Notes: a model not told the origin generated them from the sequence alone. Counted from the stretch's first letter, positions 36,924 through 54,541 are shown. The stretch is DNA of 64,000 bases from Chaunax sp. Z400 (GCA_037577475.1 CM075186.1:6943501-7007500), one strand, 5' to 3'. Numbers and translations are program-made.

Positions 36924-37845
36924 TTGCTTTGTTTCCCCTGGGATTTATTGGATGTCAGTTTCTCCGTAAATTTAAAGGTTATATCCACTTTATTGCAACA
37001 TTCGTTCTTTGTAGTTTTTCTATTATCACTTCTATCACTGGTGATAATAATGTTGTCACCAAACTATTTGCTGAGATCTTGGAACTCGGTATCTCCAAAA
37101 AGAAGTAAGTACAGGTCTTGTGTCAAGTTTCTTTCCCCTGAGAATCTTTCCCTCTGCAGAGGCTTTGGTAAAGGGAAATACAAATCATGTACTCAGGATG
37201 ATATGTTTGATGATATAGATGTCTCCATTGGCCAGGCCACAAATCTAATCAGTAGGCAGTGCAATCAGTCTTGGTATTCCTATGTTATGTGAAAATCAGT
37301 GTCAGTCCATTACCACCACCCTCTGTGCTGGCCCAGATAAGTCCTTTCAGTGTAACCTCAGCTATCATTACCGTAGGGAACAGATAACACGATCAATTAC
37401 TGATGTAGTTGCAGTTTGGATGACTATGACATGTGATGAGACCACTTCGAACCACTCCCCAAGGTGGTTTTATTGCAATTTCAGTCCACCACGAATGCTT
37501 CTTGGATGCGTTCACACTTAGCTTTTTTAAAAACTGGGTTGCTATCTGATCTACCCAAGATACAATTGTGAATAGGGTCAGAGGCAAGAAACAGAAGTTG
37601 TCAGATGCCTAGTGTAAACCTCCAGGTGAGACCAAGTTGTTTGAGAAGAAAACATGGGATATTATGCAAGTAAGATTTAAAGTTAGAAACAGTCATTCCT
37701 TGTGTGTGTGTGTGTCTGATCACTGTATTGTGATTCACCTTGTTATACCGTATACTTAAACTGATATATACTACTGTATACATTTGTCCTCTCTTGTAGA
37801 TTTTTATCAGATACTCCCAGAGTGAATAAAATTCTAACTACAATA
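36924..37845 (+). terminator. kbtbd13 3' UTR with poly(A) signal
   Basis: Non-coding sequence after the stop. AATAAA at 37825-37830 is the best polyadenylation candidate. The UTR would include the dispersed repeat at 37254-37562. An earlier end is possible. Confidence 0.4.
37254..37562 (+). repeat. 309-bp dispersed repeat, copy A
   Basis: From 'aggcagtgcaatcagtcttgg' to 'gctatctgatctacccaaga' this segment matches the reverse complement of 40882-41194 nearly end to end. It is AT-GC balanced, with no long frame, and is probably a non-autonomous DNA element. It would fall inside the kbtbd13 3' UTR. Confidence 0.75.
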
Positions 37846-38734
37846 ATAATTTCTTTGCATGGACATGTGTCTTGTGTTGGGACTTCATGGACTTCTGATG
37901 CTGTTAAAATACTCATTTTCAGAAATGAAAAAAAAAGAAAACACTTTTTTTTAAAAGCAAAGAAACAGGATATGTTTCATTACAAATTTCTAACTTAAAC
38001 ACAAACTCTTTTGTTAAATGTTTGAATACAAGTTGTGATTAATACAATAGAAATCCATCACATTTGGGAATTTTTAAGAGAACAGATCAAATTAGAATTA
38101 TTTGCAAATACTATTTGCCCTCCATGTTTATCAGGATGGGTTTTATAAATGCATATGTAAATCTGATTCTGTCTAAGTGTTGTTGGCTTCATGTGAACTC
38201 CAGAGTCACACAGAGCCTCTGTTTCCTGCACCAGTCACTGTTTCCTCTTGGCTCTGAGCGATGATGACAACAGAGGTGAACAGCAGAGCCAGGCACCACG
38301 GGTAGCTGAGCAGGATGCCAACAGCAGGCAGCGATGCTAACTCTCACCCAGAATAAAGAGAGAGGCTGGGGCTCAAGCCAGGACACGGTGCTTGGGTCGA
38401 CGTCCAGTGCAACATCCATCTTGAGTCTGGGAGTGAAGGCAGGGGCCAGACTTCGGACTTGGTGATGGATGAGTGTCTGACTGTGGACATTAATCAGGTT
38501 ATCAGAGTAACATGTGAGGTGTCTACTGTCTGCTTTACTGCCATTTGTACTCAAAATTAAAACTAAGTACACTTAGTCAAGTACTACACCGAAGTACAGT
38601 TTTGAGGTACTTACTTGCATGTTTCCTTTTTATACAAATTCATAGTTTTACTCCAGATTACTACATCTTATCACAGAAAGATGGCTCTGGGTTCAAACCC
38701 TGACATAATGCCTTTCTGTGTCTGCGTGGATTCA

Positions 38735-38952
38735 TGATACCTTTATTAGTCCCACATGGGGAAATTCTTTCTCTGCATTTGACCCATCCCTGAGGAGCAG
38801 TGGGCTGCCACTACACGCAGCGCCCGGGGAGCAAATTGGGGTTCAGTATCTTGCTCAAGGATACTTCAACTTGTGGACTTGCAGGGGCTGAGGATCGAAC
38901 CACCGACCTTTTGTTCCGTGAACGACCGCTCTACCCCCTGAGCCACAGATTC
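38735..38952 (+). repeat. Teleost interspersed repeat (non-autonomous)
   Basis: It begins 'ttattagtcccacatgggga'. It passes through 'gcatttgacccatccctgag', 'gtatcttgctcaaggatact' and 'gaggatcgaaccaccgacct' and ends in 'accgctctaccccctgagcc'. The last phrases are shared with the family of the 3430-3690 repeat. Common in percomorph genomes from memory. No frame. Confidence 0.6.
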
Positions 38953-39009
38953 CCTCTGGGTGCTCTGGTTTCTTCCCACATGCCACATTGATGACTATAA
39001 ATTGCCCAT

Positions 39010-39530
39010 AGGTGTGAATATGTCTGTCTCTTATTAGGATTACACAAAAACTACATGAACTATTTTCATTAAACTGGAAGAGTTCTGTATGTGACAGGGA
39101 AATGGATCTGGAGAGAGGGGCAGATCCAGGATTTATTTTTCACTTTCTTTAACATTGCAAGATAAGGCTCTTACCAACATTTTCATCAATTATGCATAAA
39201 CTCCTTGATGGATTTTGATGAAAATTGGTAGAAGAGTTGGATAAGTAGGGAGGAAGAACCCATTAAATTCTGGAGTGGATCCAAATAAAGGGGCAGATTC
39301 AGAAATATTTTCCACTTTGTGAAACACAGCAAGCTAGAGCTTTTCTGATTTTTGTCAATTATACATAAAATACATGACAGATTACCATAAAACTAGGTGG
39401 AAGGTATGTGCCGAGGAAGAAACCATCAACTTTTGGAGTGGATCCGGATAAAGGGGCTGATCTGTGTTTTTTTAAAAATTTCCTTTAACATTGTAAGACA
39501 GGATTTTTTCAAGGGTTTGTTTGGTCTTAG
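39010..39530 (+). repeat. Dispersed teleost repeat, two diverged units
   Basis: Successive diverged phrases 'ttacacaaaaactacatgaa', 'ggaagaacccattaaattct', 'gagtggatccaaataaaggg' and 'ttcactttctttaacattgc' recur several times inside this segment. They also occur at 33860-34340 and in the acyltransferase introns. Confidence 0.6.
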
Positions 39531-40881
39531 CCGAGGCATGCCCTCTATACTGAGTGCCTTTCTAGTTATAGTTGGAACTACACAATAGTATACAGTACTT
39601 AAGTTCTCTAAACTGACCTCACCTTTACCAGCTGCAACATTCAGGTGATTAAGCATATTAATTCATCAATAGTCAGGATAATGGATCGTCTGTATAAATG
39701 AGTAGACTAGATTTAACTCTCTGCACTTTTAAGGCTATGTTTTGTTGGTAATACTTGTGGTATTTTACTTTGAAAGCAGGTCTTGTTACAGAATATTTCT
39801 GTGCAATGGTATTGAGTGCAGTGGGCGATCAAATTCCCCCAGCTCAGAATTACAACCAGGAGCTGGACATGATGCTATGAGGAGACTGTAAATTATATAA
39901 GAAAAGGTCAAGTGTTCACCTCACATCTCAAATGTCAGATTAAACTGAAACTGTGATGCCTTCAGAGGCTGAACAAGATTCTTGGTGTCCAGCTTCAGAA
40001 CAGGAAACGTGAGGGTAATGTTAGACTCTTCTACATTTACGATTTGAGATTTGCCAGCCACCTTTAATAAAAAACAAACATCAGAATTACATGTGTGATG
40101 GAAATGGTGTGGTAACAATCAAGGGTTTATTTGTTTTGACTGCAGGATGATGTCATGAAGGTGATGACCTGTGTTTGCATGTGATGTGCTTTTATCCAAC
40201 CAGTTAGTCTAAAAACAGCGTGTGGTAGATCTTACGGGCATGTAATTGTGTGATTTCTGTCAAAGCATTGTAAGAATTATGGGTGAAGTTGGAAGGAAAA
40301 AACTTGTAACTGTCCCATCCAAAAATGATAAAGAATCATTTAAATAAAATTCTGGTTCCAGATGATGCGACGGATTTTTGCGCCAAAATCCTGCTAACAG
40401 ACAGAAAAACCAACACCAGCAAAAAAAACATGGCAGCGATAGTTATTCAAATATAAATGTGGGTGAAGAGTCTTTATGTATTAGAAGCTAAACACAGTGA
40501 AGTGAATTCTTCTGAGACAGAAGTGTGTAACAAATGAGAGACAGAGGCAATGTGAGACAAAAGCTGGAGTTGACTGAGCTGAATGAACCTGCTAACCTCT
40601 CCACTGAAACAAAGACACATGTCTCTCATACTGCCTCTGACTGAAGAGGATGGAAAGTGCAGGCCAGGGATGGAGGAGGAACAGAGGGACATCTAAATGA
40701 GCTGAGCAGGTGAGTCTACTGCTGCACTTCCATCCCTGAGAAGAGTTTTTTTTGTTGCCTAAATTACTTCAATCAGATTGACTTAAGCTCAGCTAATTTT
40801 TCAACACAACCAGAGCTCAAAATATGCTCTTCAAACCAGCTGACAGGACCATTTAAGGGTCTTTGGACCCAACTGTGTTTA

Positions 40882-41194
40882 TATCTTGGGTAGATCAGAT
40901 AGCAACCCAATTTTTAAAAAAAAGCTAAGTGTGACCGCATCCAAGAAGCATTTGTGGTGGATTGAAATCGGAATAAAACCACCTTGGGAAGTGGTTCGAA
41001 GTGGTCTCATCACATGTCATAGTCATCCAAACTGCAACTACATCAGTAATTGATCATTTTATCTGTTCCCTGCGGTAATGATAGCTGAGGTTACACTGAA
41101 AGGACTTATCTGGGCCAGCACAGAGGGTGGTGGCAATGGACTGACACTGATTTTCACATAACATAGGAAAACCAAGACTGATTGCATTGCCTAA
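40882..41194 (-). repeat. 309-bp dispersed repeat, copy B (inverted)
   Basis: Reverse-complement partner of 37254-37562, separated from it by about 3.3 kb. The two copies differ by scattered substitutions (for example 'tttgtggtggattgaaat' versus the complement of 'atttcagtccaccacgaa'). Confidence 0.75.
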
Positions 41195-41314
41195 ATTAAA
41201 TGAAACCAATGGCTATCTATCAAACTTAATTAATGGAATACGTTCAGGACTTGGGCTGAAACATACAAAATTTAACTAAAATAATGTAAAATCCTAAGAT
41301 AAAAAAAACCCCCA

Positions 41315-42102
41315 CAACTGGACGTCTTTTTATGGTTTGGAGACGTTTCACCTCTCTTCCGTTCTGTGTTCCAGGTATTTAACCTCCTGTGAGGTCATTA
41401 ACACCTTGAGAGTCGTGATGGTCACGTGTGCCGATGACCCTCCCAGCATTATTGTGGATCGTTGAGGTCACAAGTAGTTTGTTTACTTACCTGACGATTA
41501 CGTGAGTCGTTAGTGTCCCATGTTTCAAGGTGGGAATGGTGGTGAAACGGCCTGGGGAGGGATGTACGGACTGCACTGAGTGTGGCTGATAGCTTGGAGG
41601 CGTAGACCATCTCCCCAGTTTAGAGATGGTCATTCCAGTTTGACATAGATGGCTTCTTTTACTCCTCTGTCAAACCATCTGTCCTCTCTGTCCATAATGT
41701 AGATGTTGTTGTCTTTAGAGGAGTGTACCTTGTCCTTTAGATACAGGTGGACTGCTGAGTCCTGACCTGAAGACCTGGCTCTCCCGTGTAGCAGTTGTTG
41801 TGCTTCCTCTATAAACAGATCAGTGCACTCCCCGCTGCATTGAGCTGCATATACAACATGGCTCAGCTTCTGTTTGGGTGTTTTATCCTTAGCGTGAACC
41901 ATTTTTTGTCCGAGGGTGTTGTGTATGGAAACACAACATGCCGGTGTGCTTCAAATCCAGCAACACCCTTTAAAAGCTGGCTCACCCATGTGACCTTAAT
42001 GACTTCCAAGGTGTTAATGACCTCACAGGAAGTTAAATACCTGGACCATAGAACTGAGGAAGTAAAGTGAACCATCTTCAAACCCTAAAAGAAGTCCAGT
42101 TG
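41315..42102 (-). mobile_element. Penelope-like element remnant with inverted ends
   Basis: Two imperfect inverted arms of about 116 bases (41315-41430 and 41985-42102) share 'caactggac(g/t)tctttt', 'ccaggtatttaac(c/t)tcctg' and 'gaggtcattaacaccttg'. Between them, on the minus strand at 41902-41630, a 90-codon frame resembles the GIY-YIG-type endonuclease tail of fish Penelope-like retroelements (HVVYAAQCSGECTDLFIEEA, then GQDSAVHLYLKDK and WFDRGVKEAIYVKLE). The usual YIGET core is changed to FIEEA, so it is probably inactive. The reverse transcriptase is absent. Confidence 0.6.
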
Positions 42103-45100
42103 CTTTTATTTAAACTCTAATGATCCCTAAATATTGTATTTCAAAATTTAGTTTTTCAATTTCACACTTTAACTTAAGTCCTCAAACTTCGTACAAAACA
42201 CACAGGCAGTCCTTTGTCCTGCTGGTAACAGGTGTCCCCTTCTTTTGTGTCTCTGTTGTGTCTCTCTTTGTTGTGAATGAGACACCCCCTCCCCCCTAAC
42301 CTCCACTTCACCCTGCCCTCCCCCTGTCAGAGTAAGCAGACAATGATGTGAGACTCCCATGAATATTAAATGAATGAATATATTTTAAAGCAGCTGAGCA
42401 TTTCAGTCTGCTCGCCTTAACCAGTCTCTCTTGTCCCGTGATTTAATGCGTGTGTGGGGACAGCCGGTGAGGCGTGGCTCGAGACATTTCTCACCAGACC
42501 AGAGACAGATGATCTTTGACCTCTTAACTCGTCACAATATGTTTTTCTCGCATTGACTTGTTATTACATGATTAGCGTCATAGCACCCAGGAGGCTGCCG
42601 GGAAACGAGGTTCATTCATCATGTGTGTTTTAATACATACAAAATACATCAGTATGATGTACAGAGATACACAACACATTTATCTCTGCTATCGTGGAGC
42701 GTTTTGGTCAGTTTCCTCTTTCTCTGAGCTGCTCTAGATGTGTGTAGATCAGGAGCTAACCGGTGTTCCAAGACAGGAAATGATCCCACAGCTGCTAATT
42801 TTATTTCAGTCAAAAGAAACTGAATTCTGAGTGAATAAATATTTTTATTGCCATATGTGCATAATGAAAATGTGAAAAAAATGATGATTTACTCCATTGA
42901 GACATCATATTTTATGAGGGGAGGAACATTCAAGAAAAAACATGATCTTTTTCCAGAACCTTAAATAACCTAAACTTAATCAGAAACCAGAATCTGGACT
43001 CAAAATGTTTTTTTAGTGTCTGAGTCTTGCACTTCATATTCCCATAATCCTCCACAAGCAGGATCCTCCCTGCACCTCAGGTGTTTGCAAATTTTATTTT
43101 ATTTTTAAGTTTATAAATGTAATTTGCAGGAGACATGGTTGGAATTTCTGTGTCAGAGAAAATAATTCTATTCATCTTCCTGTTGGGTGTTGACATGATC
43201 CTCCATGAAGAACCTCGATGAAGGCTCATTATTATGCTTCAGCATTAATGAGGTGCTTTGGATTGATCATTTATGGGTGAATATGGGTGTGCAGAGGGCA
43301 GGATGTGGGGTAAACCAAGTCCTGGCTGTTACAGAATGTATGGGGATCGATTTCTTTAGGAAAGAAAGGCTGGGCTGCTATTATGAAATCAACATTTATA
43401 GTTACCTCTGCCAAGGAGGTAATGGTTTGTTTGTTTGTTTGCAGGATTGTGGCAATTAAACGATTTTGCTTCCAACTTCTTTGATAATGCCTACAATGCT
43501 TGGACAAAAATTACATGACGACATTCCCCTAAGATCTACCACACATCAGACAATGATCTGAATCTGCAGTATTCTGGATTATTCTGGATGTGGCGACCCA
43601 GAGTTTTTCAATATATTAGGGTAATAGAAATTGGGGATTTTCATGGTCATGGGACTACTTCTTTTAAGTGCAACAGCATTATGGGGAGGCTGAGGTGCTT
43701 TGACAGGTTTAGCAGACATGCGGAGCTGGGAAAATTAAGTGTTTTGTTCGGGGCAAACATTGCAGTTGTTTGCTCAGAATCAAACACCTTCACCTGAATT
43801 TCATGAGGAATGTTTGAACAAACATTGCATTCTGATGAGGAGCCAGATTAATGAACTATATTTAGACCTGGTTTGTTTAGTTGGCTTGAAGGAATCTGGA
43901 TGGGGTACGTGCCAGGACAGGCAGGAGAGCTGAGCGTAGCTGCTGGTTCAGTCAGTTAGGTGCAGACGAGGTTGGACCTTGGACGGGGTCTTGTGCGTAC
44001 AGAGAAAATAAATCCTCTCTAGGGTTGACAACAAATATCACTCAGACTGAGAAGGACTCGGAAGGCTGGAGGTCTCGTCTTGGCAGCACACGTAACGGAG
44101 GAGCAGGGAGGCTTTTAGTTGGGGTAAGTGGGGCTTAAAGTAGTAGGAAATGCTGCTGTAGCTAGCTGCTGTTAGCTGGGTGCTAATGTTAGCTATGCCA
44201 ACTTCTGACCTTGTTTGTTTCAGCCAGTTGATGGAAACGCACCTAATACACATTTGTTTTCCTATTACAACATTTCTAATGTGTGCTGATAACGTAAATC
44301 TAAGAATGTCCCGTTTCTCTACAGGACGCGCAGCTTAATATACGTCTTTTAAAACAACAAGGGTGTGTTAACGACATCCCTGCCATTATTTAGACCCTAA
44401 ACAGTGGGGCTCACTTTTACAAAACTCAAATTAAACTAGAATGAATTAGGAACTATACTGGTAAACTTCAGCTCACACTATAAATGTAGTTGAACCTCTT
44501 AATACCCCTGAGAGTTTATTATGTCAAAATGTCTGTTGTGTTCCATTAGTTCTACAACCTGTAAGACATTAAAATAAGTCTGTTATTGTTAGCGGTGTTG
44601 GCAGATCTCGCGATAGAAAGAAGTAACTGGGTGTTTATGGAAATGAGCCATACAAGGAAGCGACCTGCCATGACCTTACCTACCACAGTGTGTGAGAGAG
44701 GCCACTTGATCAATTTATGCATGGGAATTTATGTTGCATTTCATAAGCAACCATTCAAAAACACTGTAATTTTACATTTTATTTAATCCTCTGGAATGTG
44801 ACAAGAATGTCTGGTTTCAATGTAACACTTTATAAATCTGATTCCAAAACTCTCAAAATTTCAATGCAGAGAAATCTTATCAGTTACCATCAACACTTGG
44901 GTATAATGCTCAAATTGTGTGAAAATGAAACAAAGTATTTAACTAGCATGTATATTTTTTGGTGTGGATCATGTACAAAAAGACATCCAACTATTTTAGA
45001 ACAATGAAACTTAAATTCTATTTAAGGAAATACCCTCTTTTTGGATGACCTGGTTGGATTATTGTATCTTCAAGTTTATTTCAGGGGGAGAGATCGTCTG

Positions 45101-45864
45101 CTCGATGAGCTACATTGACTTTTAACAAACAGAGAGCGGCACAATGCGCTGTCAACTCATTAGTATGTCTCAACAGAAATGGTTTATTTCAAGGTGATAT
45201 GAAGAAAATAAGACAGGGATTTTCATTTCTACCTCCCATCTTGGCTTGCTTTCTGGTTTCTTCTAGTCTCAATAGTTGTGCCAGAACAGATCCCATTAAA
45301 TTTTGGTGCAGATCCAGATAAAAGAGTGGATCTGTTTGTATATATAAATAAATATATATATATAAACACATATTATTAATCATTGGTTATAGTACAACAG
45401 GCATTGATTTACAAATACTTTAGAATATTTAAAACATAGTTGACAGAATTTCCAGTTTCCGGCTGTGCAGGATATGTATCAGTTAGAATGCAGATGAAAT
45501 CACTTAATTTCATAGCTGCTAATACATTTCCTAGAAAGACTAAATTAACCTGGAAAACAATATATAGACAAGATGGCAGAGGTGTAAAGGTTTAGACCCC
45601 TTTTAAAGTCAGGGCCCAAAAGGGACAGATGGATGTTTTGGTGTTGACTGACAACCAGACGTCAACACTTTGTTGTTGTGCACTCATTTGGGTAGCAGCT
45701 ATCCCCCACTTGCCACCCACCTCCCCATTCTCTTTCGAGGTCAAAGTTCAGAGGGTGTTTGGGGTCGTCTGGAGACATGAGACTCTCAATGCTTTCATTC
45801 CCATTAGTATCTTATACTCATTCAATCGTCTGTGCAGATTTATTATTCCATACATTCTAGGGCT

Positions 45865-47085
45865 GCACAATATATATCACATATTAACATTGTTAGAAAT
45901 CATTGTTTACATGTAAATAACACAAAAACATGAAACTGCAGCAGTTCAGTTGTAAAGTTTATTAAGAGAGAGGTTGTTTTTCCCCAAAAACTCTCCACCT
46001 GTTGTCTCCTCGCTCTCTCCAGAATCAAAAATCTGAAAATGGTAGAAGTATAAAATAAACTTTTAAAGAAACCCTGCATATATGTACATGAATAACACAC
46101 TGCATGCATCTGGTGAAATTTCCTGTATTTTTATCCCCCCCGACCATGAAATGATGGGGGAGATATAGTCATCAGTATGTCCGTCTGTCTGTCCATCTGT
46201 AATAATTCTTTTGTACAGAGCATATATTGCAAACTATACATACTAGCTTAACCAAACTTTATACATATATCAGCCACAATAATTGTGCCGGGTGTTCATT
46301 TTGTCTGGAGCATATCTGGTAAACTATACATTCTAAAGAGGTAAAAAAAAACAAAAAAAACTCCAGCAACATTTGCAGTATCAGGAACACCTTTATAGTT
46401 TCGGCCTGTGGCCTTCATCAGGGTCATCATGACAAATACAATACGAACAATGTTTTAATAGGGTATGTATGAAGCAGAAACAATTTCAAAAAGGCAAAAG
46501 AAATGAAAGACCACCAATCATATACATCTACACACATATCGGCCAATGAGGTACTTACAAGGATAGGTTGGGTAAATGGTCATGTGGCTTCAGGCCAATC
46601 ATTGTCCAAGGCTGGCAGAGAGGCAAGGGGCGTGTCCAATAAGGGACGTACCATATTTGGACTATAAACTGCAGAAGTGCAACTAAAAGGAGTGATACTT
46701 GAGTTTGTCCACATGAGGCCTTCATCCAAAATGTGCCTATTTGATGTGACAAATAAAAAAACAAAAACATCCAATGCAAAAAAACTTTTAAATTCTATGC
46801 ACAGTATTAAAAGAGGAAAAGTAGGAAAAGTGACAAGATACAATATAAATTAAAAAAATAGACCTACACACTAGACATAGCTTCACCAAACTTAACACAT
46901 AAATCAACCATGATGTTTTTTTCTACAATTCTTATTTTCTGAATTTTCTATGTAAAGACGATTTTAAGGTGATTCTGCAGGTTGGTCATCTTCTCCGTAG
47001 TATATATCCCAAACAATTTACACTACTGTTACTCACCAAAGGAATGGAGGATATGTCATTTTTCATCTTCAGATGACTTTTGTTT
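45865..47085. mobile_element. Copy-1-specific 1.2-kb block with retroelement-like motifs
   Basis: This block is absent from the corresponding place in copy 2 (near 56960). It starts 'gcacaatatatatcacatat', includes 'cccccgaccatgaaatgatggggg'-type palindromic sequence near 46137, and at 46387-46425 has 'cctttatagtttcggcctgt' followed by 'ggccttcatcagggtcat'. This pattern is seen in terminal parts of Penelope-like retroelements. No complete protein. It may be a composite of several insertions, or the sequence may have been deleted in copy 2. Confidence 0.5.
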
Positions 47086-47126
47086 AATTTTGCAGTATTT
47101 AATGCAGAAAAAAGGTTGCAATGTTA

Positions 47127-47597
47127 ATCCTTGAAGGTTGATTCAGAAGCAACTGGACTTCTTTTCTTAGCTTGAAGACATTTCACCTCTCATCCAAAAG
47201 GCTTCATCAGCCTCTCGGGTGGGGATTTACGCCATCACCTGTCGCCTACATACAATGCAGTCCCGACTTCTCTTCCAGCGGTTTCACCATCGTTATGCTA
47301 ACGACCCACATAATGGCTCAATATGCATACGAGAGACGGCTGGTCCCAGCAACCCCAACGACCCACGATAGGACTGGGAAGGACGAAAAGGAAAGGGAAC
47401 AGGTTACTTAACGACTCTCAAGGTAGTTTACATCCCACAGAGGATAAATATCCTGACCCTGTACCAACAATTAGAACTGACGAAGCCTCTCGGATGAGAG
47501 TTGAAACACCTTCAAGCTAAGAAAAGAAGTCCAGTTGCTTCTGAATCAACCTTCAAGGAATACCATGACCTGGATGACTGAGAACGTACACAAACTT
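47127..47597. mobile_element. Foldback element with ~82-bp inverted arms and target-site duplication
   Basis: Arms at 47128-47209 and 47478-47559 are inverted repeats, with the outer ~50 bases identical (e.g. 'ggttgattcagaagcaactg', 'gacttcttttcttagcttga'). A near-identical 12-bp direct repeat flanks the element: gttgcaatgtta at 47115-47126 and gttgcatagtta at 47598-47609. The duplicated locus at 56991-57002 has a single attacaatgtta and no element. A short right-end tail (ataccatgacctggatgact) extends beyond the arm and is shared with the relic at 7942-8015. No intact protein. Confidence 0.8.
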
Positions 47598-47897
47598 GTT
47601 GCATAGTTAGTTTTTCTATGCGATTGTACAGCCCTAATTAATTCATTTTCTCTTATGTCATTAAACATTATTTTTACTAATTCATATTGTCTAATAATTA
47701 AATTCACCACTCTCTCTTTTTCAAGCAATCACCAGTACCAAAGGCTCTGCAAGACCTCCAAACAGACAAACTGATGTATTATCATCAGACTCTGGACTTT
47801 CAGTGACTTGATGGTGCCATATTGTTTCCAACCATCATGGTGCTGCTGTGTGTGGAAACTAAAGCTCCACCTGCTGAGGCTGGACTTCAGACAGCTG

Positions 47898-48053
47898 TAT
47901 AAGGGTCAGCTGCAACTTAACGTGCTTTAGGAGAGATTGATTCATTCACTCATAGCTTTGTGTCCAGACTCTGGAGGTACAGACTAAAACCAAGATAAGG
48001 ACGACAAACCTGAAGACAACACCTCTGAGGTCTGTTGTCACTCTGTTAATTGG
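47898..48053 (+). promoter_or_regulatory. Copy 1 acyltransferase promoter TATA box and non-coding exon 1
   Basis: TATAAG at 47898-47903 precedes a probable transcription start near 47928. An untranslated exon ends at 48053 with the donor TTG|GTAAGT. Its acceptor (tctgctcag) is at 48941, six bases before the start codon. The arrangement is identical in copy 2. Confidence 0.65.
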
Positions 48054-48947
48054 TAAGTTATGGGCTCCTGATTTATTCACAAATGCATTTGGAGAGTTGT
48101 ATAACAGAAGGGTGGATTCATGTAACCTGAGACACGACGCAATTTGTAACACCTTATTTCCATTGTGTTTATTCCGTGTTCTGACAAAATCTAGTCAACA
48201 AGACATTTACTATAGGCCTAGCATGGATGTCATGTCACTGATAACCTCTTTGCTTCCTGCGGGGATGTCACAGAAACAGGTTGGGTATGTCAAGGTTCTG
48301 CCAAGGTTAATGTGAAGGATATAAACCTGTCACAAATAAAACAATGGTCCTAAATGTCACTGTTATATGGAGGTGGACTAATTCTTAATGTAAGATGCTG
48401 TTGACTTATGTAATGATGTTTTCTCTGCCCACTGAGGAATAAATGTTCACCTTTTGACATTTTTAGTGGAAGTAACTACCTTTGATAACAGTATTGTACA
48501 AGAATTTCAGAAACAAAATGTGTGGAGAAGCATATTTAATATATCTGACTATTTTTCATTAAGGACTAACTTTGTAGCATTCTTTTATTTACAGCCCTAA
48601 ACAATGATAACAGGAATTCAGACTCCGCATGTGTGAGAGGTGTGAATGACAGGATGGTATGAGAGTAAATTGTAGCCTAAGTGTGCAAAGGGATAATCCT
48701 CCTCACTGAACTTCCACTAGAAAAAACCTGAATGTGGCTGACTCACACAAAATGCATGTGAATCAGTAACCCTGCTTTTACACAATTGAACAAACCAATA
48801 ATGCTGTCTGATGACCCGAATTCAACATTTTCCATTGTTAGGAAATAAATGTTTCTCCCTCAGTGGAATCTGTCCAGTCATGTAGATTTGGTTTATCATT
48901 CCCATGATTTGATATATATGTAATTTCATCTGTCTGCTCAGTTCAGG

Positions 48948-54391
<5,444 letters not shown>

Positions 54392-54520
54392 CTGAGGCAA
54401 CAACTAGTGATTATAAAGAGTGCAGGAAGTAAAAGTGAATTCCTTTGGTTTCATGACAACAAAAGATAAATAACTGTGTTTGGAAATATCTGGTAATAAT
54501 AATATTTGAGTTTATTTATG

Positions 54521-54541
54521 ACAACAACAACAACAACAACC
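54521..54541. repeat. (ACA)n trinucleotide microsatellite in copy 1 3' UTR
   Basis: About seven ACA/CAA units follow the stop codon by 130 bases, and the same tract occurs in copy 2 near 63833. A candidate ATTAAA polyadenylation signal lies at 54616-54621 (63928-63933 in copy 2). Confidence 0.8.

Larger units (their letters stand above)
38195..40061 (-). pseudogene. Unrecognised two-exon coding-like segment (membrane-protein-like)
   Basis: On the minus strand one exon-like block starts near 40061 after TTTTTTATTAAAG. It reads VAGKSQIVNVEESNITLTFP, then KLDTKNLVQPLKASQFQFNL, with a GTGAGG donor near 39920. A second block starts near 38490 after GTCCACAG. Spliced in phase, it continues ...TLIHHQVRSLAPAFTPRLKM and WLEPQPLSLFW. 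Immediately after, another frame encodes a hydrophobic stretch (VGILLSYPWCLALLFTSVVI) followed by IAQSQEETVTG and a stop. Joining them needs a frame change, so the locus may be a broken gene. I do not recognise the family. Confidence 0.3.
37846..44540. other. Repeat-rich intergenic region
   Basis: No complete gene. Besides the separately listed repeats, Penelope-like remnant and two coding-like minus-strand exons, bases 42,110-44,540 hold only AT-rich sequence, one short repeat phrase ('ttacctctgccaaggaggta', 43,404) and no recognisable frame. Confidence 0.5.

Noticed and set aside
47161..47520. Short frames inside the foldback element
   Set aside because: They read through inverted repeat arms and show no domain.
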